A stretch of 64,000 nt of DNA, taken from assembly GCA_022509065.1 (NCBI GenBank), contig JAFLTY010000002.1, positions 46,031 through 110,030 on the forward strand, written 5' to 3'. Source of the stretch: Muribaculaceae bacterium (GTDB taxonomy: Bacteria > Bacteroidota > Bacteroidia > Bacteroidales > Muribaculaceae). The stretch's first letter is position 1, and every line of letters begins with the position of its first letter. The notes under the pieces were generated by a model, which was not told the DNA's origin, searched no databases, and saw only the letters and a list, made by a program, of their open reading frames with translations. Of the stretch, positions 26,426-34,718 are shown in pieces. Made by a program: the position numbers and the translations under genes.

Positions 26426-26472
26426 ACAGGAGCTTTCATCTGTGGTTGCTGCCCATGGTGGGCTATATTTGT

Positions 26473-26512
26473 GTATCTCTGCATAAGAGATACTAAAAGC
26501 GATGCAAATTTA
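26473..26512 (-). promoter_or_regulatory. upxY promoter P1 with palindrome
   Basis: On the minus strand a -7 box TAAATTTG (26512-26505) followed by C, then 11 bases, then the palindrome GTATCTCT-5-AGAGATAC (26493-26473). The palindrome falls at about the transcription start, so it may be an operator or a 5' RNA hairpin. Confidence 0.5.
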
Positions 26513-26587
26513 CAAATATTTTTTAATAAATTGCCTGTTTGTTGAAAAAATGCGATATCGTGTTCACAAAGGGGTAGGCCTGGTTGT

Positions 26588-26628
26588 ATATTCTCATAAT
26601 AAGAGATATTAAAACAAATGCAAAAATA
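26588..26628 (-). promoter_or_regulatory. upxY promoter P2, a diverged copy of P1
   Basis: On the minus strand TATTTTTG (26628-26621) followed by CATTTG, then ATATCTCTTATTATGAGA. Box, spacing and imperfect palindrome copy the P1 module about 116 bases away in the same orientation. Confidence 0.45.
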
Positions 26629-26722
26629 TTAAAATTATTTGAATGTAATGGAGTTTTGTAGCGGTTTTTTGTGGCGCTAATTGTTAGTCGACGTGAGGTT
26701 TGTGTCGTTTTGAATAAAATAT

Positions 26723-26753
26723 TTTGTTTATTAACGATTTTTGGTTAACTTTG
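26723..26753 (+). promoter_or_regulatory. Promoter of the TPR membrane protein
   Basis: TTTG (26723-26726), a 19-base spacer and TAACTTTG (26746-26753) followed by C, a perfect Bacteroidetes promoter. The predicted leader is about 110 bases. Confidence 0.75.
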
Positions 26754-26868
26754 CGGTGCAAAAGTGTGGGCATAATGTCTGCATTTTGGCGATGACATAA
26801 GGTCGATGCGTTGATAATCGGCTGATAATGAAATGTTAACCTCTGAATAAAAATTAACAGTAACATAA

Positions 26869-27549
26869 ATGGAAAACAATACCAATCTCACTGATCCCCA
26901 GGAAAACATTGATGTTAACCTTGGAGCACACGATCCGAAAATCGATTTGGTTCGTAACAAGAATCTCTTCAGAAAATCACTTTATGTGGCCGGTGGCTTT
27001 GTACTGATTCTCGTGATTATATGCACGTTGCAATATTGCACTTCAAACTCGGGCAAGACCGATATGTCACGTGCCGACCTGGCTATGATGACAGCTACTG
27101 ACTCGACAGCCACTGCTCAGGCTATCGCTATGTATAACACAATAGCTAACGAGAGCAACAATACGCCTGCGCAGCGCGCCAAGGTGTACAGCGCCGGTCA
27201 GGCTTACAGCGAAGGAAACTATGAGGAAGCTCTTTCATATATTAAAGATGTGAAGACGCAGAGTCCTGTTGTCCAGTCGCTCAAATACTGTCTGGAAGGT
27301 GACTGCTACGTTAATCTTGACCAGGTGGACAATGCCATTGATGCTTTCAACAGTGCCGTAGCCGAGGCTAACGACAATCCGCAATTGGCACCCTACGCTC
27401 TGACAAAGCTTGCTAACGCATACCGCTATAAAGGCGACTACCAGAATCAGTTAAAGACACTGAAGGAATTGCTTTATAAATTCCCCGCCTACAATCCGCG
27501 CATTAAAGCAGAAATAGCTCGTGCCGAAGCGCTCGCAGCTCAACAATGA
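26869..27549 (+). CDS. Membrane-anchored TPR protein
   Basis: A 226-residue protein with a cytoplasmic N-terminus, one membrane helix (SLYVAGGFVLILVIICTLQYC, about 37-57) and a periplasmic region with two to three tetratricopeptide-like repeats (QAYSEGNYEEALSYIKD, GDCYVNLDQVDNAIDAFNSAVAEA, LANAYRYKGDYQNQLKTLKELL). This layout is common in Bacteroidales and related to YfgM/TolA-like accessory proteins, which act in envelope biogenesis. The function is not known. It is driven by its own strong promoter divergent from the polysaccharide locus, and a probable terminator follows. Confidence 0.8.
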   Translation: MENNTNLTDPQENIDVNLGAHDPKIDLVRNKNLFRKSLYVAGGFVLILVIICTLQYCTSNSGKTDMSRADLAMMTATDSTATAQAIAMYNTIANESNNTPAQRAKVYSAGQAYSEGNYEEALSYIKDVKTQSPVVQSLKYCLEGDCYVNLDQVDNAIDAFNSAVAEANDNPQLAPYALTKLANAYRYKGDYQNQLKTLKELLYKFPAYNPRIKAEIARAEALAAQQ

Positions 27550-27601
27550 TAATATCAATCTGAGACTCAGGTCCCGATTATTTTAAAAATATTCGTTTGA
27601 G

Positions 27602-27642
27602 GAGCCGTTCGGACAGCCATCCGCTCGGCTTCTTGGCTTTTT
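27602..27642 (+). terminator. Possible terminator after the TPR gene
   Basis: GAGCCG (27602-27607) pairs with CGGCTT (27626-27631), one G-U pair included, and a T-rich run CTTGGCTTTTTC follows. Confidence 0.4.
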
Positions 27643-27721
27643 CTAAACGGGGCAGTGAAGCATTCGTCCATCGCATATCATATACAATCAACAGTTTACA
27701 TTGTGAATTTACCCTACATCA

Positions 27722-28693
27722 ATGCATAAAGATATTGCCATATACCTTGACACCACAGTCATTTCGCTTTACGAAAAAGGGGTCATAGACAAGACCGTGC
27801 TCAGGGCTTGTGAGGCAGCGAAACCGCCCATGGAGACAGCCGGCGACATCGCCGCGCATCTTGATGCCAACGGCAGTTTCGCCCGTGTACCCGGTTGTAG
27901 ACGTCCCGGGCGAATACCTGACACATTGTCAGCTATTGCCGAAAAAGTAAAGAAAACACCTACTCCGTCGGACGAGAAACCAGAGCGACGACAACGCAAT
28001 CGAGCGATGAGGCTTAGTCAAGACGCCTCGTTCGTTTTCCTTACTGACGAGCAGCGTGAAAATGTTTTGGCATTTCGGAACGAGCACGGTTACCTTCCTA
28101 TGTTTATGGTTTTGCGATATTACCTCACCCGTCCCGATGCTTCGCGCAACGATATCATAATGTCATACGGATGGGGCTTAAATCCCAGCGCAGATGATTC
28201 TGCTACTTTGGCGAGCATTGGTGAACAAGTCGGCTTGAGTCGCGAAAGAATACGTCAGATACTTCTCACCTACGAAATCCCCGATGAACTTTCACACCAG
28301 CAGTTCTGGAACCAGTATGTCAATCATTCGACTTTTTACGTGGATGCAGGTCACAGCGAGTTTGAGAATGTGCGGCAACGAGAAATACCTAACCTGAACT
28401 TTACCGCTTATGCGGATATTCTACACCGAACCACCATGATGTTCAATGTCAACGATCGTTTCATGGCGCGGCGCGGGTGGATAAAGGAAATAAGCGCCTG
28501 GGTCGATCGTTTTGACCGACTTTCGGAGATGACACGTTCTATAGATAGCCGCGTCAGTCTCGAAGGGTTGGCGATGGGCGGTAACCTTGATACCCGTATC
28601 GCATTGGTTGTTTTGAATCAACTGGCGCCGGCTTATGGCTTTATTCCCGATCCTCCCGGACACTTAATTCTGCCGCGTTCAGCCGATTTATAG
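27722..28693 (+). CDS. Protein with sigma-70 region 4-like helix-turn-helix
   Basis: A 323-residue protein that I do not recognise as a whole. The clear feature is TLASIGEQVGLSRERIRQIL at residues 162-181, which matches the promoter -35 recognition helix-turn-helix of sigma-70 region 4. No region 2 or region 3 is visible, so it is not a complete sigma factor. A basic stretch (PERRQRNRAMRLSQ, 87-100) precedes it, and the C-terminal 120 residues have no known domain. No signal peptide or membrane helix. It lies 69 bases before rpoN on the same strand, so the two may be co-transcribed and regulate together. Confidence 0.7.
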   Translation: MHKDIAIYLDTTVISLYEKGVIDKTVLRACEAAKPPMETAGDIAAHLDANGSFARVPGCRRPGRIPDTLSAIAEKVKKTPTPSDEKPERRQRNRAMRLSQDASFVFLTDEQRENVLAFRNEHGYLPMFMVLRYYLTRPDASRNDIIMSYGWGLNPSADDSATLASIGEQVGLSRERIRQILLTYEIPDELSHQQFWNQYVNHSTFYVDAGHSEFENVRQREIPNLNFTAYADILHRTTMMFNVNDRFMARRGWIKEISAWVDRFDRLSEMTRSIDSRVSLEGLAMGGNLDTRIALVVLNQLAPAYGFIPDPPGHLILPRSADL

Positions 28694-28762
28694 ACATCCG
28701 TCAAAGATTAGTGTAACCTCATCTCACAAACTAAATCCGCCAATTTCTGATAAAGTTCATCT

Positions 28763-30190
28763 ATGGGTCAAAATACCGAACTACAACAACAAACCACGTT
28801 GCGTCAGCATTTGTCGCCGCAACAGGTTCGGTTTGTGCGTATGCTTGAGATGACAGGTCCGGAAATTGAGGAAGAGGTCAGACGAGAACTGGATGACAAC
28901 CCTGCTCTTGAAGTAGAGGAGAGAGGAGATGATAACATGGGGGAAAATGCTTCTGACGAAGAGTTTAACGAAACTTCCGACCAAATACTTGCGGCCGACT
29001 ATGAAAGCGAGGACGACACGCCGGGTTATCTTCAGCATGTCGGACGAAACAGTGGCGATGAACGAGATGTTTTTTCGTTCGACCAAAACGTAGGCGCACA
29101 ATCAGTCCTCGAACAGCTAAACAGTCAGTTGGATGTCATCGCCGCACCGACACGTGATATAGCTTTGGCTCGCTATCTTTTAGGATATCTCGACGCAAAC
29201 GGTCGTCTGTCGCGTAGCGTGAGTGATATAGCCAACGACATGTCCATTGTGACAGGTAAAGAGATTAACCGCAACGACCTAATGCCTGCTCTCAATATCA
29301 TACGATATGAACTTGAGCCTCCTGGTCTTGGTGCAGTGGATCTGAGAGAATGCCTGTTGATACAATTACGTCGCCGCCAGCCAAAAACGGAGGCGGTTCA
29401 GATTGCGGAAGAAATAATTAGCGATTATTTCGATGTTTTTACCAAGAAGCATTTTGAGCGACTCCAAACTTTACTTGGAGTCGATAAGACTACCCTCGAG
29501 GCTGCTCTTGGAGTAATTCGTTCGCTTGATCCCAAGCCTGGAAACAGTCTTAACGACGGTATAGATGCCGTTCATCATATAACTCCTGATTTTATTGTAA
29601 CGCCGGTAGAAGGAGAAGCTAACCGATTTTCGGTCGCTCTGAATCAACATTTGCCCGAACTCGAAGTTGAAGAAACTTTCCGCACCGATTATCCGGACTC
29701 AGACGCTCGATTATTTATTAAACGGAAGCGCGAAGAGGCAACAACATTCATCGGATTGTTACGAAAACGGTCGGAGACGCTTATGACAGTAATGAAAGCA
29801 ATTGTGACTGTTCAAAAACGTTTTTTCGAGACAGAGGACAAATCGCAGTTGCGTCCTATGATACTGAACGATTTGTCCGAAATGACCGGATTGGATAAAT
29901 CGGTGATTTCACGAGCCACCTCAAACAAATATGTCGCAACACCAACCGCGGTTTATCCCCTCAAGATGTTTTTTAGCGATACTCCTACAGATGATGCAGA
30001 TACATCGGCTTCCGAGATAATACACGCCCTACAGGAGATAATAGAAAAAGAAAATAAGAAACATCCCCTTAGCGACCGTGCGCTTACCGAAGCCATAAAC
30101 GCCAAGGGATATCCTCTTGCGCGTCGAACAGTCACGAAATATCGTGAGAAACTTGGAATTCCAGTTGCAAGATTGCGTAAAGAATATTAA
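28763..30190 (+). CDS. rpoN: RNA polymerase sigma-54 factor RpoN
   Basis: A 475-residue sigma-54. Region I is Gln/Leu-rich (TELQQQTTLRQHLSPQQVRFVRMLEM), followed by the acidic region II, a core-binding region III, and the C-terminal RpoN box ARRTVTKYREKLGIPVARLRK at the very end. All three parts are present and length is typical. Transcription by this factor needs AAA+ enhancer-binding proteins, none of which is encoded in the window. It is followed after eight bases by a membrane protein and then ispG. Confidence 0.96.
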   Translation: MGQNTELQQQTTLRQHLSPQQVRFVRMLEMTGPEIEEEVRRELDDNPALEVEERGDDNMGENASDEEFNETSDQILAADYESEDDTPGYLQHVGRNSGDERDVFSFDQNVGAQSVLEQLNSQLDVIAAPTRDIALARYLLGYLDANGRLSRSVSDIANDMSIVTGKEINRNDLMPALNIIRYELEPPGLGAVDLRECLLIQLRRRQPKTEAVQIAEEIISDYFDVFTKKHFERLQTLLGVDKTTLEAALGVIRSLDPKPGNSLNDGIDAVHHITPDFIVTPVEGEANRFSVALNQHLPELEVEETFRTDYPDSDARLFIKRKREEATTFIGLLRKRSETLMTVMKAIVTVQKRFFETEDKSQLRPMILNDLSEMTGLDKSVISRATSNKYVATPTAVYPLKMFFSDTPTDDADTSASEIIHALQEIIEKENKKHPLSDRALTEAINAKGYPLARRTVTKYREKLGIPVARLRKEY

Positions 30191-30198
30191 TCCTTGAC

Positions 30199-31068
30199 AT
30201 GAGTAACGAAAAATCAAAATACAACCATAGCGATTATATGCCTAAAGACAGCGTCTCGGCTGACATGAAGGATTCATTATCGTCCGAATTTTCAAACGAG
30301 TCAATTGATGTCGAGGAACCTTGTTCCTCACAAGAAACTCTTAATGTTGATGTGGTGGAATGTGTCAAATCAGACCGAGAAGTACAATATACCACTAATC
30401 CTGAAATGGGTGTAGTACTCCCTCGTGATTCGTTTGGGCCTTGGGCAAAAATTGTAAGCGTAGTCTTTAATCCGTTTATACTCTCGACATATTTTATGCT
30501 TATTGCGATGTGGTGTACGCCATTATCCAATATTAATCTTAATATACGTCTTGGAGCAACTGCCATGATCTTGGTTCTGACCGACTGGGGTCCATCGCTT
30601 TTCAAAGTAGCCATGATGCGCTTTGGTAGAAAGAATAATCCGGAAAAGAAACGCATGGGAGGTTTTACCATAGTAGACTTCGTTTTTATGTTTTTCTTGG
30701 GACTGGCGGCATATTACCTTTATAGCCTCCATGCCCCCGGCTGGCTTGTACAATTCTTTATTGCCGGCGCAGTGACCTTGATTGTGAGTCGGCTTTTAGA
30801 TTTTTTTGTCACCTTAAGTCGCCATACGGTGTTCATGGGGACATTCACCGCCGCAGTTTTTTATCTTTTTCGCTATCACATCTGCATTTTGTATCCTACA
30901 ATTTCAATGGCAATTATGATATTGCTCGCCGGGCTGATGGTAAGTTCACGTTTATTCCTGACAGATAAGAATATCGTTCAATGTTCCTTAGGCTATGTCA
31001 TCGGATTCGTTATCACCTATATTACCATGTCTTTGCCCCTAATCAATAATATTTATTATAACTTCTGA
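30199..31068 (+). CDS. Integral membrane protein, PAP2-like region possible
   Basis: A 289-residue protein. The first 80 residues are charged and probably cytoplasmic; about six membrane helices follow from FGPWAKIVSVVFNPFILSTY. The short segments RLLDFFVTLSRHTVFMGTF and NPEKKRMGGF resemble parts of PAP2-type lipid phosphatases, but the full K-x6-RP / SGH / SR-x5-H signature is not seen. A role in lipid-carrier metabolism is therefore only a guess. It starts eight bases after rpoN and ends 26 bases before ispG, probably in one transcript. Confidence 0.7.
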   Translation: MSNEKSKYNHSDYMPKDSVSADMKDSLSSEFSNESIDVEEPCSSQETLNVDVVECVKSDREVQYTTNPEMGVVLPRDSFGPWAKIVSVVFNPFILSTYFMLIAMWCTPLSNINLNIRLGATAMILVLTDWGPSLFKVAMMRFGRKNNPEKKRMGGFTIVDFVFMFFLGLAAYYLYSLHAPGWLVQFFIAGAVTLIVSRLLDFFVTLSRHTVFMGTFTAAVFYLFRYHICILYPTISMAIMILLAGLMVSSRLFLTDKNIVQCSLGYVIGFVITYITMSLPLINNIYYNF

Positions 31069-31094
31069 TTCAAAAATTTTTAACAGAGATTGAT

Positions 31095-32576
31095 ATGGCT
31101 GATTTCTCTTATCATAGACGTCCCACCCACCAGGTCAATGTAGGTCAAACCGTTATAGGAGGAGATAATCCAGTTATTATTCAGACAATGACCAATACAT
31201 CGACGCTGGACACTGAAGCCACCGTACAGCAGATAGCTCGATGTGTCGGCGCCGGAGCTTCAATAGTCAGAATGACTGCTCAGGGAGTGTCTCATGCGCG
31301 CAATCTAGCAGCAATACGCAAACAGTTGGATGTCCTGGGAGTGAAAGTCGATTTGGTAGCGGACATACATTTTAATCCCGCCGCAGCTTACGAAGCTGCC
31401 CTACACGTCGAGAAAGTGCGTATCAATCCCGGTAACTTTGTAGATCCCGGTCGGGTATTTAAAAAGATAGAATATAGTGACGAGGAATATGCCTCCGAGC
31501 TATTACGTTTAAAAAACGCCTTTGAGCCATTTCTGGAATTGTGTCGCAAGAATTGCACTGCTATACGAATTGGAGTCAATCATGGATCGTTGTCCGACCG
31601 TATTATGAGTCGTTACGGAGATACCCCTCTTGGTATGGTTGAATCCGCAATGGAATTTTTGCGTATAGCACGGGAAAATCATTTCGATAACATAGTGATA
31701 TCAATCAAAGCCAGCAATGTCATCGTAATGACCGAGACTGTGAAACTTCTTGCTGAAACTATGGCTAACGAAGGGATGACCTATCCCTTGCATCTTGGGG
31801 TTACCGAGGCCGGAGACGGTGAAGACGGCAGAGTGAAAAGTGCAGTCGGAATCGGTAGCCTTCTCCTGTCAGGCATCGGAGACACAATACGAGTATCGCT
31901 TAGCGAGGCTCCGGAAGCCGAGATCCCGGTTGCTCGAGAAATACTGAGGCAAGTTGAGACCATAGCTGATAGTCATGAAATTTACTCACTGACCGAAAAT
32001 GACACACCGATCGATGCATCATTACCCAAACCTTATGTTTTAGGGCTTGATAATGCGATTAAGGCAGGAAAATTATACAGTTTTAGTTTTGAACCCGGCA
32101 TCTCTTTAGATAAATTGATAATAGCTGCTTCGATAAGAATCGGTTGGACACTTTTAAATCGTGAAGTTGACGGCATAGAGATTATAGCTCCCGGCTTTAC
32201 TTCCGAGACCATAAACAACTTGGTTCTTAATATACTACAAGCCACACGCAAACGTATAACAAAAACTGAATATATAGCTTGTCCCGGGTGTGGACGCACA
32301 TTGTTTGATCTATCCACCACATTAAAATCCGTGCGTGAAGTAACTTCCCACCTTAAGGGATTAAAAATCGGAGTCATGGGATGTATAGTCAACGGCCCCG
32401 GAGAAATGGCTGATGCTGATTACGGTTATGTAGGTGGCGCTAAAGACAAGGTATCGCTCTACAGAGGGAAAGAGTGTGTCATGAAAAATCTGCCTGCTGA
32501 AGAAGCTATCGCACACCTTGTCGATTTGATAAAAAATGACGGTCGATGGGTCGATCCCGGTGAGAGCAATGAATGA
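31095..32576 (+). CDS. ispG: 4-hydroxy-3-methylbut-2-enyl-diphosphate synthase IspG (GcpE)
   Basis: A 493-residue enzyme of the MEP pathway that reduces MEcPP to HMBPP with a [4Fe-4S] cluster. The TIM barrel starts RRPTHQVNVGQTVIGGDNPVIIQTMTNT and includes RINPGNFVDPGRVF, RIGVNHGSLSDRI and LGVTEAGDGEDGR. The cluster ligands are CPGCGRTLF (about C396, C399) and GCIVNGPGEMADADYGYVGG (about C430). A middle region of some 100 residues between barrel and cluster domain is the Bacteroidetes/plant-type insertion, but it looks shorter than in the usual 600-residue enzymes. The last eight bases overlap the M16 peptidase gene. Confidence 0.95.
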   Translation: MADFSYHRRPTHQVNVGQTVIGGDNPVIIQTMTNTSTLDTEATVQQIARCVGAGASIVRMTAQGVSHARNLAAIRKQLDVLGVKVDLVADIHFNPAAAYEAALHVEKVRINPGNFVDPGRVFKKIEYSDEEYASELLRLKNAFEPFLELCRKNCTAIRIGVNHGSLSDRIMSRYGDTPLGMVESAMEFLRIARENHFDNIVISIKASNVIVMTETVKLLAETMANEGMTYPLHLGVTEAGDGEDGRVKSAVGIGSLLLSGIGDTIRVSLSEAPEAEIPVAREILRQVETIADSHEIYSLTENDTPIDASLPKPYVLGLDNAIKAGKLYSFSFEPGISLDKLIIAASIRIGWTLLNREVDGIEIIAPGFTSETINNLVLNILQATRKRITKTEYIACPGCGRTLFDLSTTLKSVREVTSHLKGLKIGVMGCIVNGPGEMADADYGYVGGAKDKVSLYRGKECVMKNLPAEEAIAHLVDLIKNDGRWVDPGESNE

Positions 32577-33795
32577 TATCATAACACATATTTTACCCAA
32601 TGGGTTACGTGTGGTACATCTCTATGTACCAAAAGCACAGGCGGCTCATTTTGGAGTGGCTGTGCGAGCCGGCTCAAGTCATGAACACGATGAGAGTCAA
32701 TATGGTCTCGCGCATTTTGTCGAGCATACTCTTTTTAAAGGGACGTTGAAGAGGAGCGCATGGCACATTATTAATCGTATGGAGAACATCGGAGGTGAAC
32801 TTAACGCATTTACGACAAAAGAAGATACAGTTATATATTCAGATTTTCCCAAAAATGCACTTGTTCGCGCAGTAGAACTTATAACCGACCTTATTCTTCA
32901 TTCTAAATTTCCTCAAAACGAGATAGATCGCGAACGAGGTGTCATTTGTGACGAGATTAACAGTTATTTGGACTCGCCAGCCGATGCTGTTTATGATGAA
33001 TTTGAGGATTTACTTTATTCCGGTACACCGGTTGGACATAATATTTTAGGAACTATTTCGTCTGTTGAAAATATTACAAGTCAAATGTGCGCCCAATGGC
33101 TCAGACAGCATTATAATACCGCAAATATGGTCGTTTTTTATGCGGGTTCCACCAGTATGGGTAGTTTTCTGAAAAAGACCGAAAAGTTCTTAATTCAAAT
33201 TCCGGCCAGTACCTCCGACAAAGTTGTTGCATTCCCTTGGAGCCCAAATAAAAAATTTAAAGAGATACGTAAAAACGAAACGCATCAGGCACATACGGTT
33301 GTGGGATGTGCGTTGCCCCGGCTTGATGTAGAAGAGAGTGTTAATATGGCTTTATTGTCCAATATTCTCGGAGGACCGGGTATGAATTCAATCTTTAATG
33401 TTGAGCTAAGAGAACGGCGAGGTTTAGTGTATAATGTCGAGTCTACTGTGACCAACTGGGCTTTTTCAACAATGTTTACAACTTATTTTGGTTGCGATCC
33501 GTGCGACAATGACACTTGTCTAAAAATCATTGAGCGTGAATTAGAAAAAATAGCCGAAGGCTCTATTACCGCTCGTCGTTTGGTTGCGTCTAAAAGACAA
33601 TATCAAGGTCAAATGATTTTGAGCAGAGAGAATGTTGAAAACAGAATTATAAGCGCTGCTCGTGCTTTGCTTCATAACGGATACGTAATGTCTATAGCTC
33701 AAACAAAAGCTTTGTTGGATGATGTATCTGCCTCGTCTATGCAAAAGATGGCACAACGACTTACTGACTTATCTTGTTTGACAATAATGCCTTGA
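32569..33795 (+). CDS. M16 family zinc metallopeptidase
   Basis: A 408-residue insulinase-like peptidase. The inverted zinc motif HFVEH is near residue 48, in GLAHFVEHTLFKGT. The second ligand glutamate is in ERGVICDEINSYLDSPADAVYDEF. The C-terminal half contains NIFNVELRERRGLVYNVES and a second non-catalytic repeat. The start is ATG 32569, inside the ispG stop (overlap of eight bases). The upstream ATG-like start at 32536 lies in ispG and adds no conserved sequence. No signal peptide, so it is likely cytoplasmic, as in many single-chain bacterial M16 enzymes. Substrate unknown. Confidence 0.9.
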   Translation: MNDIITHILPNGLRVVHLYVPKAQAAHFGVAVRAGSSHEHDESQYGLAHFVEHTLFKGTLKRSAWHIINRMENIGGELNAFTTKEDTVIYSDFPKNALVRAVELITDLILHSKFPQNEIDRERGVICDEINSYLDSPADAVYDEFEDLLYSGTPVGHNILGTISSVENITSQMCAQWLRQHYNTANMVVFYAGSTSMGSFLKKTEKFLIQIPASTSDKVVAFPWSPNKKFKEIRKNETHQAHTVVGCALPRLDVEESVNMALLSNILGGPGMNSIFNVELRERRGLVYNVESTVTNWAFSTMFTTYFGCDPCDNDTCLKIIERELEKIAEGSITARRLVASKRQYQGQMILSRENVENRIISAARALLHNGYVMSIAQTKALLDDVSASSMQKMAQRLTDLSCLTIMP

Positions 33796-33845
33796 AAAGA
33801 TGTCGTTATGTTCTATAGTCCGGGAGTTGTGGGATTGTCAATTTG

Positions 33846-34703
33846 TTAATAGCGTTGCAACAAACGCTGATAATCGTCAGTAGCCTTAAATTCAATTAGG
33901 CAACTATCCAGTCGGTCAGCAAATGCGGGGTCGCGTTCAGACACTATCCAACTTTGAAAGCGGGTAAAACTGATTGGAGTTGTGATGTCAAGTTCAGGAT
34001 AAAATTCGTCGTGCATTCTGACAGCCAAACCTTTATTGACAACCGCACGTGGAACAGATCCGTTTGCCACTAACATGATAAGATGTTCTGAAGTGCAACC
34101 AGTCAACGTTGCGACATGAATTGTCTCGCCTATTTCCTGGCTAAGATTTTGTATGCGTTCTATTACAGGCGAGCCATCGGCTATCCACACCGTATCGTCT
34201 GCAAGTTCTTGAGGAGTGGTTTTAAGGGTAGATGACTCTTTTTTCTGTACAAGTACCTCGTAATCAAGATATAATGGTTCGCTAAGTCTGAAGCGGTTTT
34301 TTAAAGATTCTGTTGAAGGCAACGAGGAAATGACTATATCATATATTCCTGCTTCTAAGCCGGTGACGGCGTTTTTTAACGAACTGAAAACGTGATATCG
34401 AACAGGTCGGCCGAGCCTTTCAGCCATTAAGTTCATTATTTCATAGTCAAGGCCGGCCACACTGTCGCCTGTCATGCGATACGATAAAGGTGAGATTTCT
34501 ATCGCTACATCTAAAGTATCGCCTCCTGATTTGACATATCGGTCAGACACAAAAGGAGGTGCCGGAAGTCCGTGGCTACATTTCGAAATAAACAACATCA
34601 GACACACAACGCCTATCAGCAACAGAAACAGAATATACAAGGATTGTTTTTTCGGCTTGAATACCATTTCTCTTTTTCGTTGTTGTCTCGGTGAATATTG
34701 CAT
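33846..34703 (-). CDS. Membrane-anchored solute-binding protein, SBP_bac_3 type
   Basis: A 285-residue protein with a positively charged start, one membrane helix (about 19-40) and a periplasmic binding fold of the amino-acid (SBP_bac_3) type. Typical pieces are LDYEIMNLMAERLGRPVRY, GLEAGIYDIVISSLPSTESLKNRFRLSEPLY and DTVWIADGSPVIERIQNLSQE. MltF-like transglycosylases use the same fold, but the lytic domain is missing here. It ends the alaS-nitroreductase-DUF486-porin run; the porin gene is 15 bases upstream. No ABC permease is nearby, so it may be a sensor or scaffold rather than a transporter part. Confidence 0.83.
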   Translation of the reverse strand: MQYSPRQQRKREMVFKPKKQSLYILFLLLIGVVCLMLFISKCSHGLPAPPFVSDRYVKSGGDTLDVAIEISPLSYRMTGDSVAGLDYEIMNLMAERLGRPVRYHVFSSLKNAVTGLEAGIYDIVISSLPSTESLKNRFRLSEPLYLDYEVLVQKKESSTLKTTPQELADDTVWIADGSPVIERIQNLSQEIGETIHVATLTGCTSEHLIMLVANGSVPRAVVNKGLAVRMHDEFYPELDITTPISFTRFQSWIVSERDPAFADRLDSCLIEFKATDDYQRLLQRY

Positions 34704-34718
34704 AAAGAGTTAGAGGTA

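Noticed and set aside
26473..26628. Invertible capsule promoter of the Mpi type
   Set aside because: The two similar modules are direct, not inverted, and no Mpi-like recombination sites or recombinase gene were seen.
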